IMG/VR virus record: IMGVR_UViG_3300007609_000010
Span: 1-64,000 of that record
Direction: 5' to 3' (one strand)
DNA from: a virus
Length of the DNA stretch: 64,000 nucleotides
A program made the translations under genes and the position numbers. The notes under the pieces are model-generated. The model was not told the DNA's origin, did not search any database, and saw only the letters and a list, made by a program, of their open reading frames with translations. Positions 31,901 through 40,203 of the stretch are shown here, in pieces. Each line of letters starts with the position of its first letter. The first letter of the stretch is position 1.

Positions 31901-34900
31901 CAAATCCTGGACTTATAGAATTTTTTGAACATGGCCCATTAAACGACGCAACTTATAAAGGAACATGGAATCCGAATCTTTCTTACAATGTAAATGATAC
32001 AGTAAAATATGATGGAGATTATTATGTTGCTAAGATCAATATTCTTATTCAAAATGACGGCACTATTTTAGATAGAAATATCTGGGAAAATGTCAGCTGG
32101 AGAAGATCAGTAGATCCCAACTTCAAGGGCGTGTGGGAAGTCGAAGAAGAATATGCAAGAGACAGCATTGTTATATATAACGGCGAGCAATATGTGTCAC
32201 AAACTAATCTCGGAGCAGGAAATCTTGCCGACGCAGGCATCAGGAATCCAGTTGCAGCTAATACCAGTTGGACAAAACTGGAAAACAGTGTTGAATATGC
32301 TGGATTCATTCCTAGAATAATCGATCCAGTTTTGACTGAGATTTTAGATGATGAAACTGTGTTCAATACTGCTAACATTAGAGAGTTCACTGAAGATTAT
32401 GTGCTAAGTCAAAAAGGAGAAGTGCTAGTAACAAAAGTCAGACAGGCAGCACAAGTTGATACGGTGCAGTTTGTTGTTTATAGACAAGACCTGAACGGCA
32501 GATATGTCAAAAGCCAAACCATAGTGTTTGAAGATAAAACCAAAGGTTATGGAACCAGTTTTGATATATCTGCTGACGGGGCTACATTTGCAGTATCGGA
32601 ACCGCTTAATGCTGAACAGGGTACAGACATCGGAAAAGTCTATGTGTATGCAGTTTCCGGAGAACAATTTGATACTGAAAATGTAAGCGTATTATTCCCT
32701 CCTAGCGGTCAAACTGCAAAATACTTTGGATACAGTCTTGCATTCAATACAGGAAGTTTAAACATTGCTGCCATTGACGAAACTAACTCCATTGGCGAAG
32801 TTCTAGTTTATGAAAGCATTCAAAACACTTTGGTGTACAGCGAAAAACTGACTTATCCTGTGAACGATACTGACAGGGATCAAAAAGTATTTGGCTCGGC
32901 GAACCATGTTTATGTAGGCATGCCAGGAAAGCCTAACAACCAATTTGCTGGATCTTTGATAGAATACAGAAAAGACCTTAATGCAAAAGGGTGGGAGAGA
33001 ACAAGAAGACTGATCAGTCCTGTAGATGTGGATAAAATACGAGGAGTATTCCTTTACAACAAAGAGTCAGAACAGAAAATTACCTATCTTGATTATATCG
33101 ATCCTGTCCAAGGAAAAATTGCAGGACCTGCTGAACAAAACCTCAGTTACAAAGTACCATATGATCCTGCTCAATACAATGTCGGCAATACAGCCAATGA
33201 CGTAAACTGGGCAGACGAACATGTAGGAAAACTTTGGTGGAATACAGGCAATGCAAGATTTACATATCCATATCAGGGCGACATAAACTATCAAAGATCT
33301 AACTGGAACGAACTCCAGCCAGGTGCAACAATAGATGTTTATGAATGGGTAGAATCGTACTTGTTACCTAGTGCATGGGATTCAATAACAAATACTGCTA
33401 AAGGTACTGAACTTGGTGTTACCGGTGTAACACTTTATGGTAATGACAAATACAGTAAGAAATTTGAGTTTGATAGAGAAGCACAAACCTTTAGAGAAAA
33501 ATATTACTACTGGGTAAAGAATAAGAGAACTGTTCCTAACATTGAAGGAAGAACAATCAGCGCACTTGATGTTGCTCGACTGATAGCACAACCCAGAGAG
33601 CAAGGATATAGATTTATAAGTTTCCTTGCAGACAACAGAATTGTTTTAAACAATTGTAAGTCACTTGTATCCGGTGATACCACCGTGTTAAACATTGATT
33701 ACATTACCAGTGATATCAGAGAGCAAAATGGGCATAGTGTGTATCAAATTATCACAGACGGCTTGGCGACAAGCTCTCCTAATGAAACTATTGAACTCAA
33801 ATGGTTTGACAGTTTAATAGGTTTTGATGTAAACGACAAACCTGTTCCCGATATTGCTTTAGCTGAAAAGCAAAAATACGGAGTACAAGCCAATCCAAGA
33901 CAAGGCATGTTTGTAAACCGTATTGAAGCCCTAAAACAGTTTGTGGAAAGAACAAACAGCGTTCTTACAAATCATCTTGTGACTGAAAACTACAATTTAG
34001 CCAATTTATCTTTGCAAGACGAAATTCCAGTTAGCTCACTGGGCGAATACGACGTGACTGTTGCTACCAAAGAAGAACTGTTTTTGGTAGGAACCAAAGT
34101 TCAACGGGCAGAGATTAATCCCATAATTGTAAATGGCAAAATAGTCAGGGTAGAAATCATCAACCCAGGAAGAGGATATAAACTTCCTCCTACTTACGAA
34201 ATTACAGGTACAGGAGGTTCTGCAACACTGGAATTCCAGATAAACAATCTAGGACAGATTACCAGTGCTACTGTTACTAATCCAGGCGAAAATTATTCTG
34301 CAAATACCAGAATACTTGTGAGACCATTCTCGGTGCTGGTCGAATCCGACAAAGACGCTCTTAATAAGTGGGCGATATATGCTTACAATTCCTTCTCCAG
34401 TTCCTGGGATAGAGTAAAAGTGCAATATTTTGATGTGACTAGGTATTGGGAATATCAAGATTGGTTCGACACCGGGTATAGCGAAATAACAGAAATAGAT
34501 CATTATATTGATGCCCAATATCAATTGAGTTCCTTAAATGATAAAGTAGGAGATATAATTAAAATTCAAAATGTAGGTTCCGGCGGCTGGCTAGCTCTCA
34601 GAAAAGTAAATGACAGAACAGACGATAACTTTGCTCTAAATTATTCTGTAGTAGGCAGGGAAAAAGGAACAATACGGTTGTTGCCTAGTCTTTACAACGC
34701 TGAAAGCAGCACCACAGGATTTGACAATCGCAGTTTTGATAACAATTTCTATGATGTAGACCCAAGAATAGAGTTAAGAGTAATTTTAGAAACTTTAAGG
34801 GATGAAATATTTGCAAGCGAATTGAGAAGAGAATATAATCAGCTGTTTATTGCCAGCCTTAGATATATCCTCAACGAGCAAAAAAATCCAGATTGGTTCT

Positions 34901-37218
34901 TTAAAACCAGCTTTATAAAAATTAAACATTTGGCCGGTACACTGGAACAAGATATCACTTATAATGCCGACCTGCTGAAAAGCTATACGCAATATGTTGA
35001 AGAAGCAAAACCTTTCAAAACTGTTATTAGGGAATTTGTAAGCAAATATGCCAAAACAGAAGAAAGTCCAACCACTGTTACAGATTTTGACCTAGCTCCT
35101 TATTATAACACACAACAGGAAAAAATAATACCTGCAAAAGTAAAACTAACAAGTGGTCAACCAGTATATAATGATTCTGTAATAGATCAATATCCTCGTA
35201 GACATTGGCTAGATAATTTTGGTAATGCTGTTACTGAAATCACCGTGCTAGATGGCGGTAGTGAATACAGATTTAAACCTGAAGTTGAAATTGTAGGCGG
35301 ATACGGCGAAGGCGCTCGCGCTGAAGCATTTATAGGATACGGACAGGTTACAAAAGTTATTGTAACACACGGCGGCTCAGGATATACTAGATCTCCGCAA
35401 GTCAGAATTGCACCTCCTAGCAACAGTGCTGGAAAAACTGCTACTGCTGTGGCTACCCTAGGCGACAGTGTGGTAAGAAGTGTATCCAGTTTGATAAAGT
35501 TTGATAGAAATACAATTACAAATTTGTATGAAACTGATACCTTGCAATCCACAGAAACATTTACTGGCACAGGAGCCGACGTTGAGTTTAAACTGAAATG
35601 GCCGATGGATCTAGATCGAAAGACGGTGCTAATAACCATAGACGGTGAAGAAATATTCGGCAGCCGATACAGCTACGAAAACATAAAGGATACGTCTAAG
35701 AGCTATACACGACAAATTGGAAAAGTTACACTGGTAAATCCGCCAAAAACCGGCGCCAACATTGTTATACAATACAGCAAGAATATTTCACTGTTAAACG
35801 CTGTAGACAGAATAAAATTTGCTTACGCCCCGCAAGAAGGTATGTTTGGCAAAGACATCAGTCAGCTTATGGAAGGCGTAGACTTTGGCGGAGTAGAAGT
35901 AAAGAGCTTTGATTTTGTAACCAGCACAGGCTGGGACACAGAAGGATGGTTTAATGATATTTGGGACAATGCTGAACAGCCTCAAGATGAAATTGTAACT
36001 TTAGATGGATCCACTAGTATAATCATATTAGGCGAGCCGTTAGAAGATAATGTTGATTATAACATATACAGAGTAAGCTACACTTTAAATGCAGAAGGCA
36101 TTGAAGAAATCTATTCTAACGTAAGACTTGATGATCCTGCATATGGGACAGCTCAACAAAAAAATCTTAATGCAGTTTGTCGCACCTTGCGCGGCGACGG
36201 AAGCACACAGGTTGTGGATTTAGATGATCTGGGCATTAGAGTAGATCCGCAACCAGAAGAAGACAGAGTTACTATTGTGGTAAGAAAATCTACCAGTGAT
36301 GGTGCTGTAACTCCAGATAGAAACATTTACGATGCGGACATTGACGGCGGTAGATTAGATTACGGTAACGCCAAGGGTGTAAATGCAGAAGAAATAGTGA
36401 TCGATGGCGACGGCTTTGTTACAGAATTCAATGCAGGCGGAGTAGAAGAACTTGTTCCAGGACAGGTAATGGATACCCTAGATATGCAGGTAACTACCAA
36501 AGGAGAAGATTCGACCACGGTGGTTAGATACAGATTGTTCAAAGATATTCTGAACAGAACTGCGTATAAGAGAATAGACAGTCCTACAACAACTTTGGTA
36601 GAAGATTTAGGACAGGATGATCTCAGCATTGTTGTTGATGACGCAACTGATTTACCTGAACCTAACAGGAACAAAGCACTGCCTGGAGTAATATGGATTG
36701 GCAAAGAAAGAATAGAATATTTTGTCAAGGAAGACAACTTGCTGCGCCAGATTCGCAGAGGTACACTGGGCACAGGAGTTGCAAACATTCATCCTGTTGG
36801 CACCGAAGTATATGATCAAAGTGCAATAAAAAATATTCCGTATGCAGACAGTGAGCAATCACAGGTTGCAGTAAATGTAAACGAAATACCGTTAAACTTT
36901 GAAGCTTCTAACAATAACGAATTTGAAGTTTTTGTTAATGGTACTAGATTAAATGGGGTTGCTATATCTAAATTTGATTCAGCATTAGACCAAGATTCTC
37001 CTGAAGGAGACGTCATAATACCAGCCGACTACACACTGGAATATGTAAGTGGTACAACAGGACAGGTCAAGGTTGTGTTTACTAATCCTGAAATTATTGC
37101 TTTGACAAATAAAAACATTGTAATTGTAAGAAAACAAGGAACTTTGTGGAAAAATATCGGAGAATCACTTGCAGATACACAAACAAATATAGGATTTTTC
37201 TTAAGATCTGGAAACTAA
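22909..37218 (+). CDS. Giant virion structural protein (4769 residues), probably gp7-position baseplate/fibre protein
   Basis: One uninterrupted frame of 14.3 kb. Near the start (about residues 165-310) is a cupredoxin-like module (SLKLYRGQTYRFEINCPGHPF...VLEFTVPVN). Short Trp/Tyr modules resembling CBM5/12 carbohydrate-binding repeats recur at about 1569, 1828, 2334, 3016 and 3072 (W...Y..G..V.Y....Y pattern). FG-GAP-like beta segments lie at about 2250-2330 and 3210-3350. Two GxGY-type beta repeats (NPGRGYKLPP, HGGSGYTRSP) lie near 3750 and 4117-4170. Coming right after gp6, it takes the place of gp7 and is far longer than T4 gp7 (1032). It likely forms a baseplate-attached, glycan-binding structure. 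No enzyme is recognised. Confidence 0.7.
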   Translation: MSSNSQNEFGAPTQGESNRTSARFLPRFFRSEANLKFLQATVDQLTQPGVAEKLGGFFGRKIAKGYRPGDVYVGDVNSQRENYQLEPALVIKNELGNVTYYKDYNDYINSLSFFNVNTANHDKLNRQESYPWNPNIDWDKFVNFREYYWLPDGPLSVPVRGQAREIQSTFTVSVEEADGDFSYVFNNKFTRNPSLKLYRGQTYRFEINCPGHPFAVAVTRSFTPGNAVVVAGNEGIRQDGLFGADLYGNNYDIGDWLVLPDSGSVTFDDDENVSTLYPDGIRKLGEGGEEIANVYIEQGVLEFTVPVNSPDRLFYISKNDIDVSGLFKIYDIEENSFIDVEEEVIGKKYYTSSNGVEFTNGLKVFFRGVTEPVTYQEGEYYVEGVGHAIKLIPADDLVITQTYSNDVLQPFDEQAFDEMPFGAANSYPVKKDYLTISRASNDLNAWSRSNRWFHRDVIEQSYVYNEIPIDVEETGKAKRPIIEFEPGLKLYNYGTFTKQSVDVIDTFTTDVFSTVEGTTGYNVDGVELIAGMRVLFAADTDIIVNGAIYEVKFVKVGNEERITFVETADSFPLENENVLVKQGNQFAGKLFFYNGERWIQAQDKLDVNQAPLFDLCCPAGNYYSDLEVFDSSTFTGCKVFSYKEGTGTNDTELGFPLTYRNINNTGDILFEFNLLTDSFTVQNEDEIVTVTTDTSFLRSYSTRTDFEYRNGWSTTPVVSRQKVLRHYDATESQTNNFEIDVYNNAGDLNDLKIAVFVNEVFKQQGLHYEIDRLNGRAYVRFLDNLAPNDVVLIKSTSSTAKNANGHYEVPYNLERNPLNQNISDFTLGEVIDHVDSMIEDIPEFSGSYPGRSNLRDVGKLDGYGKRFLKHAGPLNLPMYSITTKEYNIVRAIEYGKNEYTKFKRNFLITAADLGVDAEIPVHVDAVLEELNKDKVNTQPFYFSDMLGYKSSNTIYYNVVDNENPYYGLPDEFSLNNLNNKSILIYLNGNQLIFNKDYQFTDEQFAYIQAGQQIGDEIEIVEYESTDGSYIPPTPTKLGLYPRFEPELVIDEQWLDNQQDVNVTRPYAVYGENLNNHLDRGWFYPLYLDRKTAKTDDPDESVIQIMFKGSSRIFYAPASKINLGTSVPPEQYTEFPIGATFVKGHDGSLFKCYKDYRDLLLLELETRIYNNIKVDYDKTQINIHSYVGGRFRDTGLSNADIDRILIKDFADWNRVANIDYTANTVFQNQDQFSYNYSTAGSIVDNNSLPGYWRAVYKDAFDTDRPHTHPWEMLGFSIKPVWWDEVYGVPPYTSNNTILWNDLQEGIVREPGKGVVIKSDYARPGLVNFLPVDNQGQLKAPINANYAKNIVLRNTDDSFEFGDQAPVESAWRRSSEYPFSLIKAIMLNRPADFIGKAFDVARISRNLAGQYIYSETGKHLELDKLVFPNTYQDNRRIPASGLVNYIYNLVGSNVLTVYEDYKNNIKNIRNQLGIKLAGYTDKQKLNLLLQSKSPSEENAQGIFIPEENYDVFLNVSSPVDNVNYSGVLIEVRPDGYIIQGYNADTPMFRYYTPVGKQGDITVVAGGESANVVQWQPNKLYVNGQIVENNFSYFRVTQDFTSGPAFSDDNLAKLPELPITGGQRAQIKTGFNKSRVLELNYGAKLKTVQEVVDFLLGYGEYLKDQGFRFEYFDQNYQRVEDWKSAAKEFLFWSSQGWAAGTVIGLSPSAYEIQFRRDFAVVDDIFDNFYRYSLLAENGNPLERRFSNVLREKNSFNLSVSQTDNGIYNLTLPTVQKEHVILLDNETIFNDILYQPYSGYRQERIKVLGYRSDNWDGSLNIPGFVFDDATVTEWEPWQDYSIGSLVKYKEFYYVSLYQVYGSAEFNPNFWSRLSEKPESQLMTNFDFRVNQFADFYDVESIGFDEDQQRLAQHLIGYQKRDYLANIINDEVSQFKFYQGFIQDKGTRNSIDKLFNSLEGQTESLDFYEEWAVQSGFYGDFDKIKQVAIPLQEDKMLETPQGIELVDYIPQGVFDTTYRVRPFQLENKPADFTVNCFPTTKLQEYVLTGGYVHEDDVDYKIQTISELETVDNNLISIGEYLWVTDEEPNNWNVYRVLESLITINSFAINEDLNELGQTIATVEFSGAEVDIIAGDVIAINDAQLYNILGFFIVDEIDSSTCTLVIPEENNFKDFVDESFACVVLKSARVSNFTEFNTVAETFDLDSQKIWIDSYEGPDLWAVLQNEPVYENTYELLNPADVAESTEIFDETQLYAKDFATSLDNKLLFTSAPGLDNGVVYLYRRDQDVDEPILSQTINNPNLNFDGTESKFGESVAVTEDGEYVAIGIPDASSIKTKYQGIYRVSQDYNKGDIVKHKGSLWQAVRQVFGQQSNRQYSTFDSYIDIDARTFEDSSVIKLLLTGSPGLQNRQVNHFLVRAPADMYLGSKIGDQLKLEWNEFTYLNGDINTPYYPWNNSIPELGYNSSTDNIFIEDFHEIKGKIDKVLILPEYKRAVQVGDQVQTETGFADVAYVDISAGTMVLYINNLRGSFSSADTLQFFDFNTAITEEVGEYTEVDYGFTDDFNGFWIVQLDSSDSGFAFNENNSNYDNGTTFYEVGTGLVIADVIQSEEFDSAGRERNLYFNVIDSIKSIGAVPSNNLKSSMIHNLGDKYMVRMSPEMTAELEYRFAKRKQNLNATFGDTPAVKDSLNGSFINLVLGEYDEIYEDSDDYLPISSRPQIRFNLFDYVGSPFYNEADDAGLFFQAVNGRKTVTDLWDGYIDVTLKEVDPETGNLYRFKANDTISDVQRPFDIFQRPSAVPFNTIPENIAVVTSVKDNIDGRFDRQRLYIKIKSGAWELENNIAQIELERRREFDADRIIGEIENYANDVIVPSRFIGKFMVIDSADLGTGSNYVLENAEYFITTESLNELGADSVPSVPSSLNRDYEQVYNITTNNGGTPGKANEGCVAIFQRSGPDNYNLSRIIVSEQNFGVLNNRFGKNVKFVKNGLQYRLSVASDGDFNTTNPGLIEFFEHGPLNDATYKGTWNPNLSYNVNDTVKYDGDYYVAKINILIQNDGTILDRNIWENVSWRRSVDPNFKGVWEVEEEYARDSIVIYNGEQYVSQTNLGAGNLADAGIRNPVAANTSWTKLENSVEYAGFIPRIIDPVLTEILDDETVFNTANIREFTEDYVLSQKGEVLVTKVRQAAQVDTVQFVVYRQDLNGRYVKSQTIVFEDKTKGYGTSFDISADGATFAVSEPLNAEQGTDIGKVYVYAVSGEQFDTENVSVLFPPSGQTAKYFGYSLAFNTGSLNIAAIDETNSIGEVLVYESIQNTLVYSEKLTYPVNDTDRDQKVFGSANHVYVGMPGKPNNQFAGSLIEYRKDLNAKGWERTRRLISPVDVDKIRGVFLYNKESEQKITYLDYIDPVQGKIAGPAEQNLSYKVPYDPAQYNVGNTANDVNWADEHVGKLWWNTGNARFTYPYQGDINYQRSNWNELQPGATIDVYEWVESYLLPSAWDSITNTAKGTELGVTGVTLYGNDKYSKKFEFDREAQTFREKYYYWVKNKRTVPNIEGRTISALDVARLIAQPREQGYRFISFLADNRIVLNNCKSLVSGDTTVLNIDYITSDIREQNGHSVYQIITDGLATSSPNETIELKWFDSLIGFDVNDKPVPDIALAEKQKYGVQANPRQGMFVNRIEALKQFVERTNSVLTNHLVTENYNLANLSLQDEIPVSSLGEYDVTVATKEELFLVGTKVQRAEINPIIVNGKIVRVEIINPGRGYKLPPTYEITGTGGSATLEFQINNLGQITSATVTNPGENYSANTRILVRPFSVLVESDKDALNKWAIYAYNSFSSSWDRVKVQYFDVTRYWEYQDWFDTGYSEITEIDHYIDAQYQLSSLNDKVGDIIKIQNVGSGGWLALRKVNDRTDDNFALNYSVVGREKGTIRLLPSLYNAESSTTGFDNRSFDNNFYDVDPRIELRVILETLRDEIFASELRREYNQLFIASLRYILNEQKNPDWFFKTSFIKIKHLAGTLEQDITYNADLLKSYTQYVEEAKPFKTVIREFVSKYAKTEESPTTVTDFDLAPYYNTQQEKIIPAKVKLTSGQPVYNDSVIDQYPRRHWLDNFGNAVTEITVLDGGSEYRFKPEVEIVGGYGEGARAEAFIGYGQVTKVIVTHGGSGYTRSPQVRIAPPSNSAGKTATAVATLGDSVVRSVSSLIKFDRNTITNLYETDTLQSTETFTGTGADVEFKLKWPMDLDRKTVLITIDGEEIFGSRYSYENIKDTSKSYTRQIGKVTLVNPPKTGANIVIQYSKNISLLNAVDRIKFAYAPQEGMFGKDISQLMEGVDFGGVEVKSFDFVTSTGWDTEGWFNDIWDNAEQPQDEIVTLDGSTSIIILGEPLEDNVDYNIYRVSYTLNAEGIEEIYSNVRLDDPAYGTAQQKNLNAVCRTLRGDGSTQVVDLDDLGIRVDPQPEEDRVTIVVRKSTSDGAVTPDRNIYDADIDGGRLDYGNAKGVNAEEIVIDGDGFVTEFNAGGVEELVPGQVMDTLDMQVTTKGEDSTTVVRYRLFKDILNRTAYKRIDSPTTTLVEDLGQDDLSIVVDDATDLPEPNRNKALPGVIWIGKERIEYFVKEDNLLRQIRRGTLGTGVANIHPVGTEVYDQSAIKNIPYADSEQSQVAVNVNEIPLNFEASNNNEFEVFVNGTRLNGVAISKFDSALDQDSPEGDVIIPADYTLEYVSGTTGQVKVVFTNPEIIALTNKNIVIVRKQGTLWKNIGESLADTQTNIGFFLRSGN

Positions 37219-37224
37219 TAAATA
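37217..37224 (+). promoter_or_regulatory. Late promoter AATAAATA
   Basis: AATAAATA, one mismatch from TATAAATA, overlaps the stop of the giant gene and lies 19 bases before the next ATG. An AGGAAA ribosome-binding site lies between them. Confidence 0.5.
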
Positions 37225-37243
37225 CACGTATAGGAAATTTAAA

Positions 37244-37858
37244 ATGAACAGTCTACAAGATTTAAACGGAATTTCAGTACAGGGTCATATTAAAATATAT
37301 GATCCACAAAGTCAAGAAATTTTTGTCCAAAAAAGAAATGCTATCCACTATGAAAACATGAGTGTAGCCTTAGCGGAAAGCGTGTCAAATCAAGGACAGG
37401 GCTTTATCTATGAAATGAGTTTTGGTAACGGCGGCACAAGTGTTGACCCTACAGGAATTATTGCATACCTTACTCCAAACTCAACTGGCACCAATGCTGA
37501 TCTGTATAACCAAACTTATTCCAAAGTGGTAATTGACGACGGAACGCTGAATACAAATCCTGCACAAAATTTCCTAGAGACACGACACGTCAGCGGCACT
37601 AACTATACTGATGTTGTTGTAAGCTGTTTATTAGATTACGGAGAACCCGAAGGCCAAGAAGCATTTGATAATGCAACAGATATGCAAAGTGACTTTGTGT
37701 TTGACGAACTAGGACTTAGAAGTCGAGCTGCTGATCCTAACAGCCAGGGCAGGCTTATTACACATGTAATTTTCCATCCTGTGCAAAAAAGTCTTAACAG
37801 GCTTATACAGATTGATTACACTGTGAGAATTCAAAGTCTAAGCGGAGGTAATCTATAA
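37244..37858 (+). CDS. Virion structural protein, baseplate wedge region (gp8 position)
   Basis: The 204-residue protein has HIKIYDPQSQEIFVQKRNAIHYENMS and a YEMSFGNGGTSVDPTGII stretch, a pattern I know from virion proteins of marine T4-like phages, plus a beta-rich end (HVIFHPVQKSLNRLIQIDY). It sits where gp8 lies in T4, between the gp7-like gene and the fibre genes, but is shorter than T4 gp8 (334), and I cannot show homology. Its stop overlaps the start of the next gene by one base. Confidence 0.6.
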   Translation: MNSLQDLNGISVQGHIKIYDPQSQEIFVQKRNAIHYENMSVALAESVSNQGQGFIYEMSFGNGGTSVDPTGIIAYLTPNSTGTNADLYNQTYSKVVIDDGTLNTNPAQNFLETRHVSGTNYTDVVVSCLLDYGEPEGQEAFDNATDMQSDFVFDELGLRSRAADPNSQGRLITHVIFHPVQKSLNRLIQIDYTVRIQSLSGGNL

Positions 37859-40200
37859 TGCCATACGAAATTAGATATACGGACTACCAAAACAAGGGAG
37901 AAATCTTCGTAGAAGACAGTACCATAAACACTGATACTTCGTTGTCTATTCCTGGCAAAGGTGCTACAGGGTATGGAAAGGCGATTGCCGAAAACTTTTT
38001 GCATGTGCTGGAAAATTTTGCAGGTCCAAGCGAGCCGCTAAATCCCATAGAAGGACAACTTTGGTATGACACTTCTAATGGAGCAGATCAGCTTAAAATT
38101 TATGATGCAACACAATGGAAGCCAGCCGCAGGATTTACAAAATCAGCAAGTCAACCAGCTCCTAGCCAATCAGATACTGGCGATTTATGGGTAGACACAA
38201 ATAATCAACAACTTTTTGTTTATACAGGCAACAGTTGGACACTGATTGGTCCAGAATTTGGATCTGGGTTGCTTACTGGCGGAATAGCTGAAACTGTAAT
38301 AGACGTTAATAATGTTGAACGACAAATTTTTACTCTGAAAATTACAGATATTCCTTATTTAATTTTAAGTTCAGAAGAATTTACTCCAAAAGCAAAAATA
38401 TCAGGATTTACTACTATTAAAAAGGGGGTAAATCTGCGCAATGAATCTCCCAGCGTAGCTAATAATCCTATCAAGTATGCAGGAATATCTGATTCCGCAA
38501 AGGCATTAACTGTGGAAACTGCTGGCGGATCCGAAACTGTGCAGTCAGAAAACTTTTTGAGAAGAGATGCTGCCGGTATTATTAACAGTACTTTCAAAGT
38601 TAAAACCAATGAAGGAATGAATGTTGGATTAGACGACCAGTTTGGCATAAGTCTTAGCGGAAATTCCGTAGAGCTTAGAAATCGCAATCAGGATGCATCT
38701 TCTATTGACATGATTATTAACAATGATAATGTTCTTAGAGTGAGAGACGGTCAACGAGTTGGCATAAACAATTTAAATCCAACAGTTGCTTTAGATGTTT
38801 TAGGAAGTGTAAAAATAGGCCCATTGTCAGACAATGCTGATTCGGGTAAATTAACTATTGAAAGCGTAGACGACAGCGAAGGACTAGAACAAGGAAGTTT
38901 TGTTACCAAAGGCGGCGCAAGCATCAGTCTAAATCTAAATGTTGGAGCCAACATGTCAGTGGGAGGTACGTCCACATACCAAGGAAACTTAATTCCGGCA
39001 GACGACAGTCAGTATAATATTGGTGCTGAATTGCAAAAATTCAACAACATTTATGCAGTAAACTTTGTTGGTAGCATGCAAGGAGATGTCACAGGACGTC
39101 TTAATGGAATTGCAGAGCGTGCAAATCAATTAACAAATGCAACTACATTCGGTGTGACTGGAGATATAGAAGCAGACAGTTTTGATTTCGACGGCTTGAC
39201 CGGCGGCAATACTAAAACATTTAACATGTCTATCAAAAACAGTTTTATTGCAAACAAAGATCAAGTCAGTAATGTTGACAACACTGATGAGATTTTGGTT
39301 AATAAGATCACAGGCAATACTGGTGTATTCAAAGTTAGTAAATTTGATTTTCTAAAATCAGTGCCCGTTACTCCAGTTGGTACTGTGGTTCCTTATGCTG
39401 GACAAACTCCGCCAACAGGCTGGTTATTATGCGACGGCTCCGTTGTTCTAAAGAGTGACTATAATGATTTATGGCAAGTGATAGGACACAGTTTTAGAGA
39501 TCCTGTGCTGTTAGCAGACGGCGGATCATTGAGCTTTGCCTTACCTGACATGAGAGGTAGAATGCCTCTAGGTTTAGATGATATGGGAGGCCAAGTTGCT
39601 AACAGAGTTACTACATCAGTACAAAGCTTTACAAATGTGAAACCACAAAACACATTAGGAACAGGTGTAAATGCAGTATTTAATGTGCAAACAAATTCAG
39701 GAAATTACAGTTTACAAGTTTCAGAAGCAGGTCAAAATTATCGCGTAGGTGATAGACTTATTGTTACAGGTGACATATTCGGCGGCGCAAGTCCTACACA
39801 TGATTTAGAAATCACAGTTACCAGTGTAACCAACGGCGGCATTACAGCATTTAACTTTACAGGAACAGCTTTCCGAGGATTTGTGCCAGACGAAGTAGGC
39901 GCAAGCGGCGGCTCGCAAAGTCGCAGTATCGGGGTTGAGAATTTACCAGAACACGAGCATGACCTACAAGGTGACCAGAGCCAGTTTTATGCTGTGAGTC
40001 AGCGTCCACAAGATCCTGCAAATCCAGGACAACTAGAAACAGATCCTGACGCGATTCCTCTTGCAATTGAACAAGGTGCTACGTCGTATCAAGGAGTACC
40101 TAATACAGGCGGAGTAGGCGGCAGTAGTACGCTAGGGGTTCCAGTCAATGTAATGAACCCATACTTAGCATTGAATTACATAGTTTACGCAGGGGCTTAA
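37858..40200 (+). CDS. Short tail fibre protein with collar domain (gp12-like)
   Basis: The 780-residue protein opens with a module shared by the next two genes (GYGKAIAENFLHVLENFAG, then GQLWYDT and a second DLWVDT repeat). A beta-rich shaft follows, with a VALDVLGSVKIG segment typical of trimeric fibres. The end (from about 510) is a phage tail-collar domain (VGTVVPYAGQTPPTGWLLCDGS, LPDMRGRMPLG, ENLPEHEHD, PYLALNYIVYAGA), as in T4 gp12 and other adhesins. It probably contacts the host surface. Confidence 0.82.
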   Translation: MPYEIRYTDYQNKGEIFVEDSTINTDTSLSIPGKGATGYGKAIAENFLHVLENFAGPSEPLNPIEGQLWYDTSNGADQLKIYDATQWKPAAGFTKSASQPAPSQSDTGDLWVDTNNQQLFVYTGNSWTLIGPEFGSGLLTGGIAETVIDVNNVERQIFTLKITDIPYLILSSEEFTPKAKISGFTTIKKGVNLRNESPSVANNPIKYAGISDSAKALTVETAGGSETVQSENFLRRDAAGIINSTFKVKTNEGMNVGLDDQFGISLSGNSVELRNRNQDASSIDMIINNDNVLRVRDGQRVGINNLNPTVALDVLGSVKIGPLSDNADSGKLTIESVDDSEGLEQGSFVTKGGASISLNLNVGANMSVGGTSTYQGNLIPADDSQYNIGAELQKFNNIYAVNFVGSMQGDVTGRLNGIAERANQLTNATTFGVTGDIEADSFDFDGLTGGNTKTFNMSIKNSFIANKDQVSNVDNTDEILVNKITGNTGVFKVSKFDFLKSVPVTPVGTVVPYAGQTPPTGWLLCDGSVVLKSDYNDLWQVIGHSFRDPVLLADGGSLSFALPDMRGRMPLGLDDMGGQVANRVTTSVQSFTNVKPQNTLGTGVNAVFNVQTNSGNYSLQVSEAGQNYRVGDRLIVTGDIFGGASPTHDLEITVTSVTNGGITAFNFTGTAFRGFVPDEVGASGGSQSRSIGVENLPEHEHDLQGDQSQFYAVSQRPQDPANPGQLETDPDAIPLAIEQGATSYQGVPNTGGVGGSSTLGVPVNVMNPYLALNYIVYAGA

Positions 40201-40203
40201 TAA

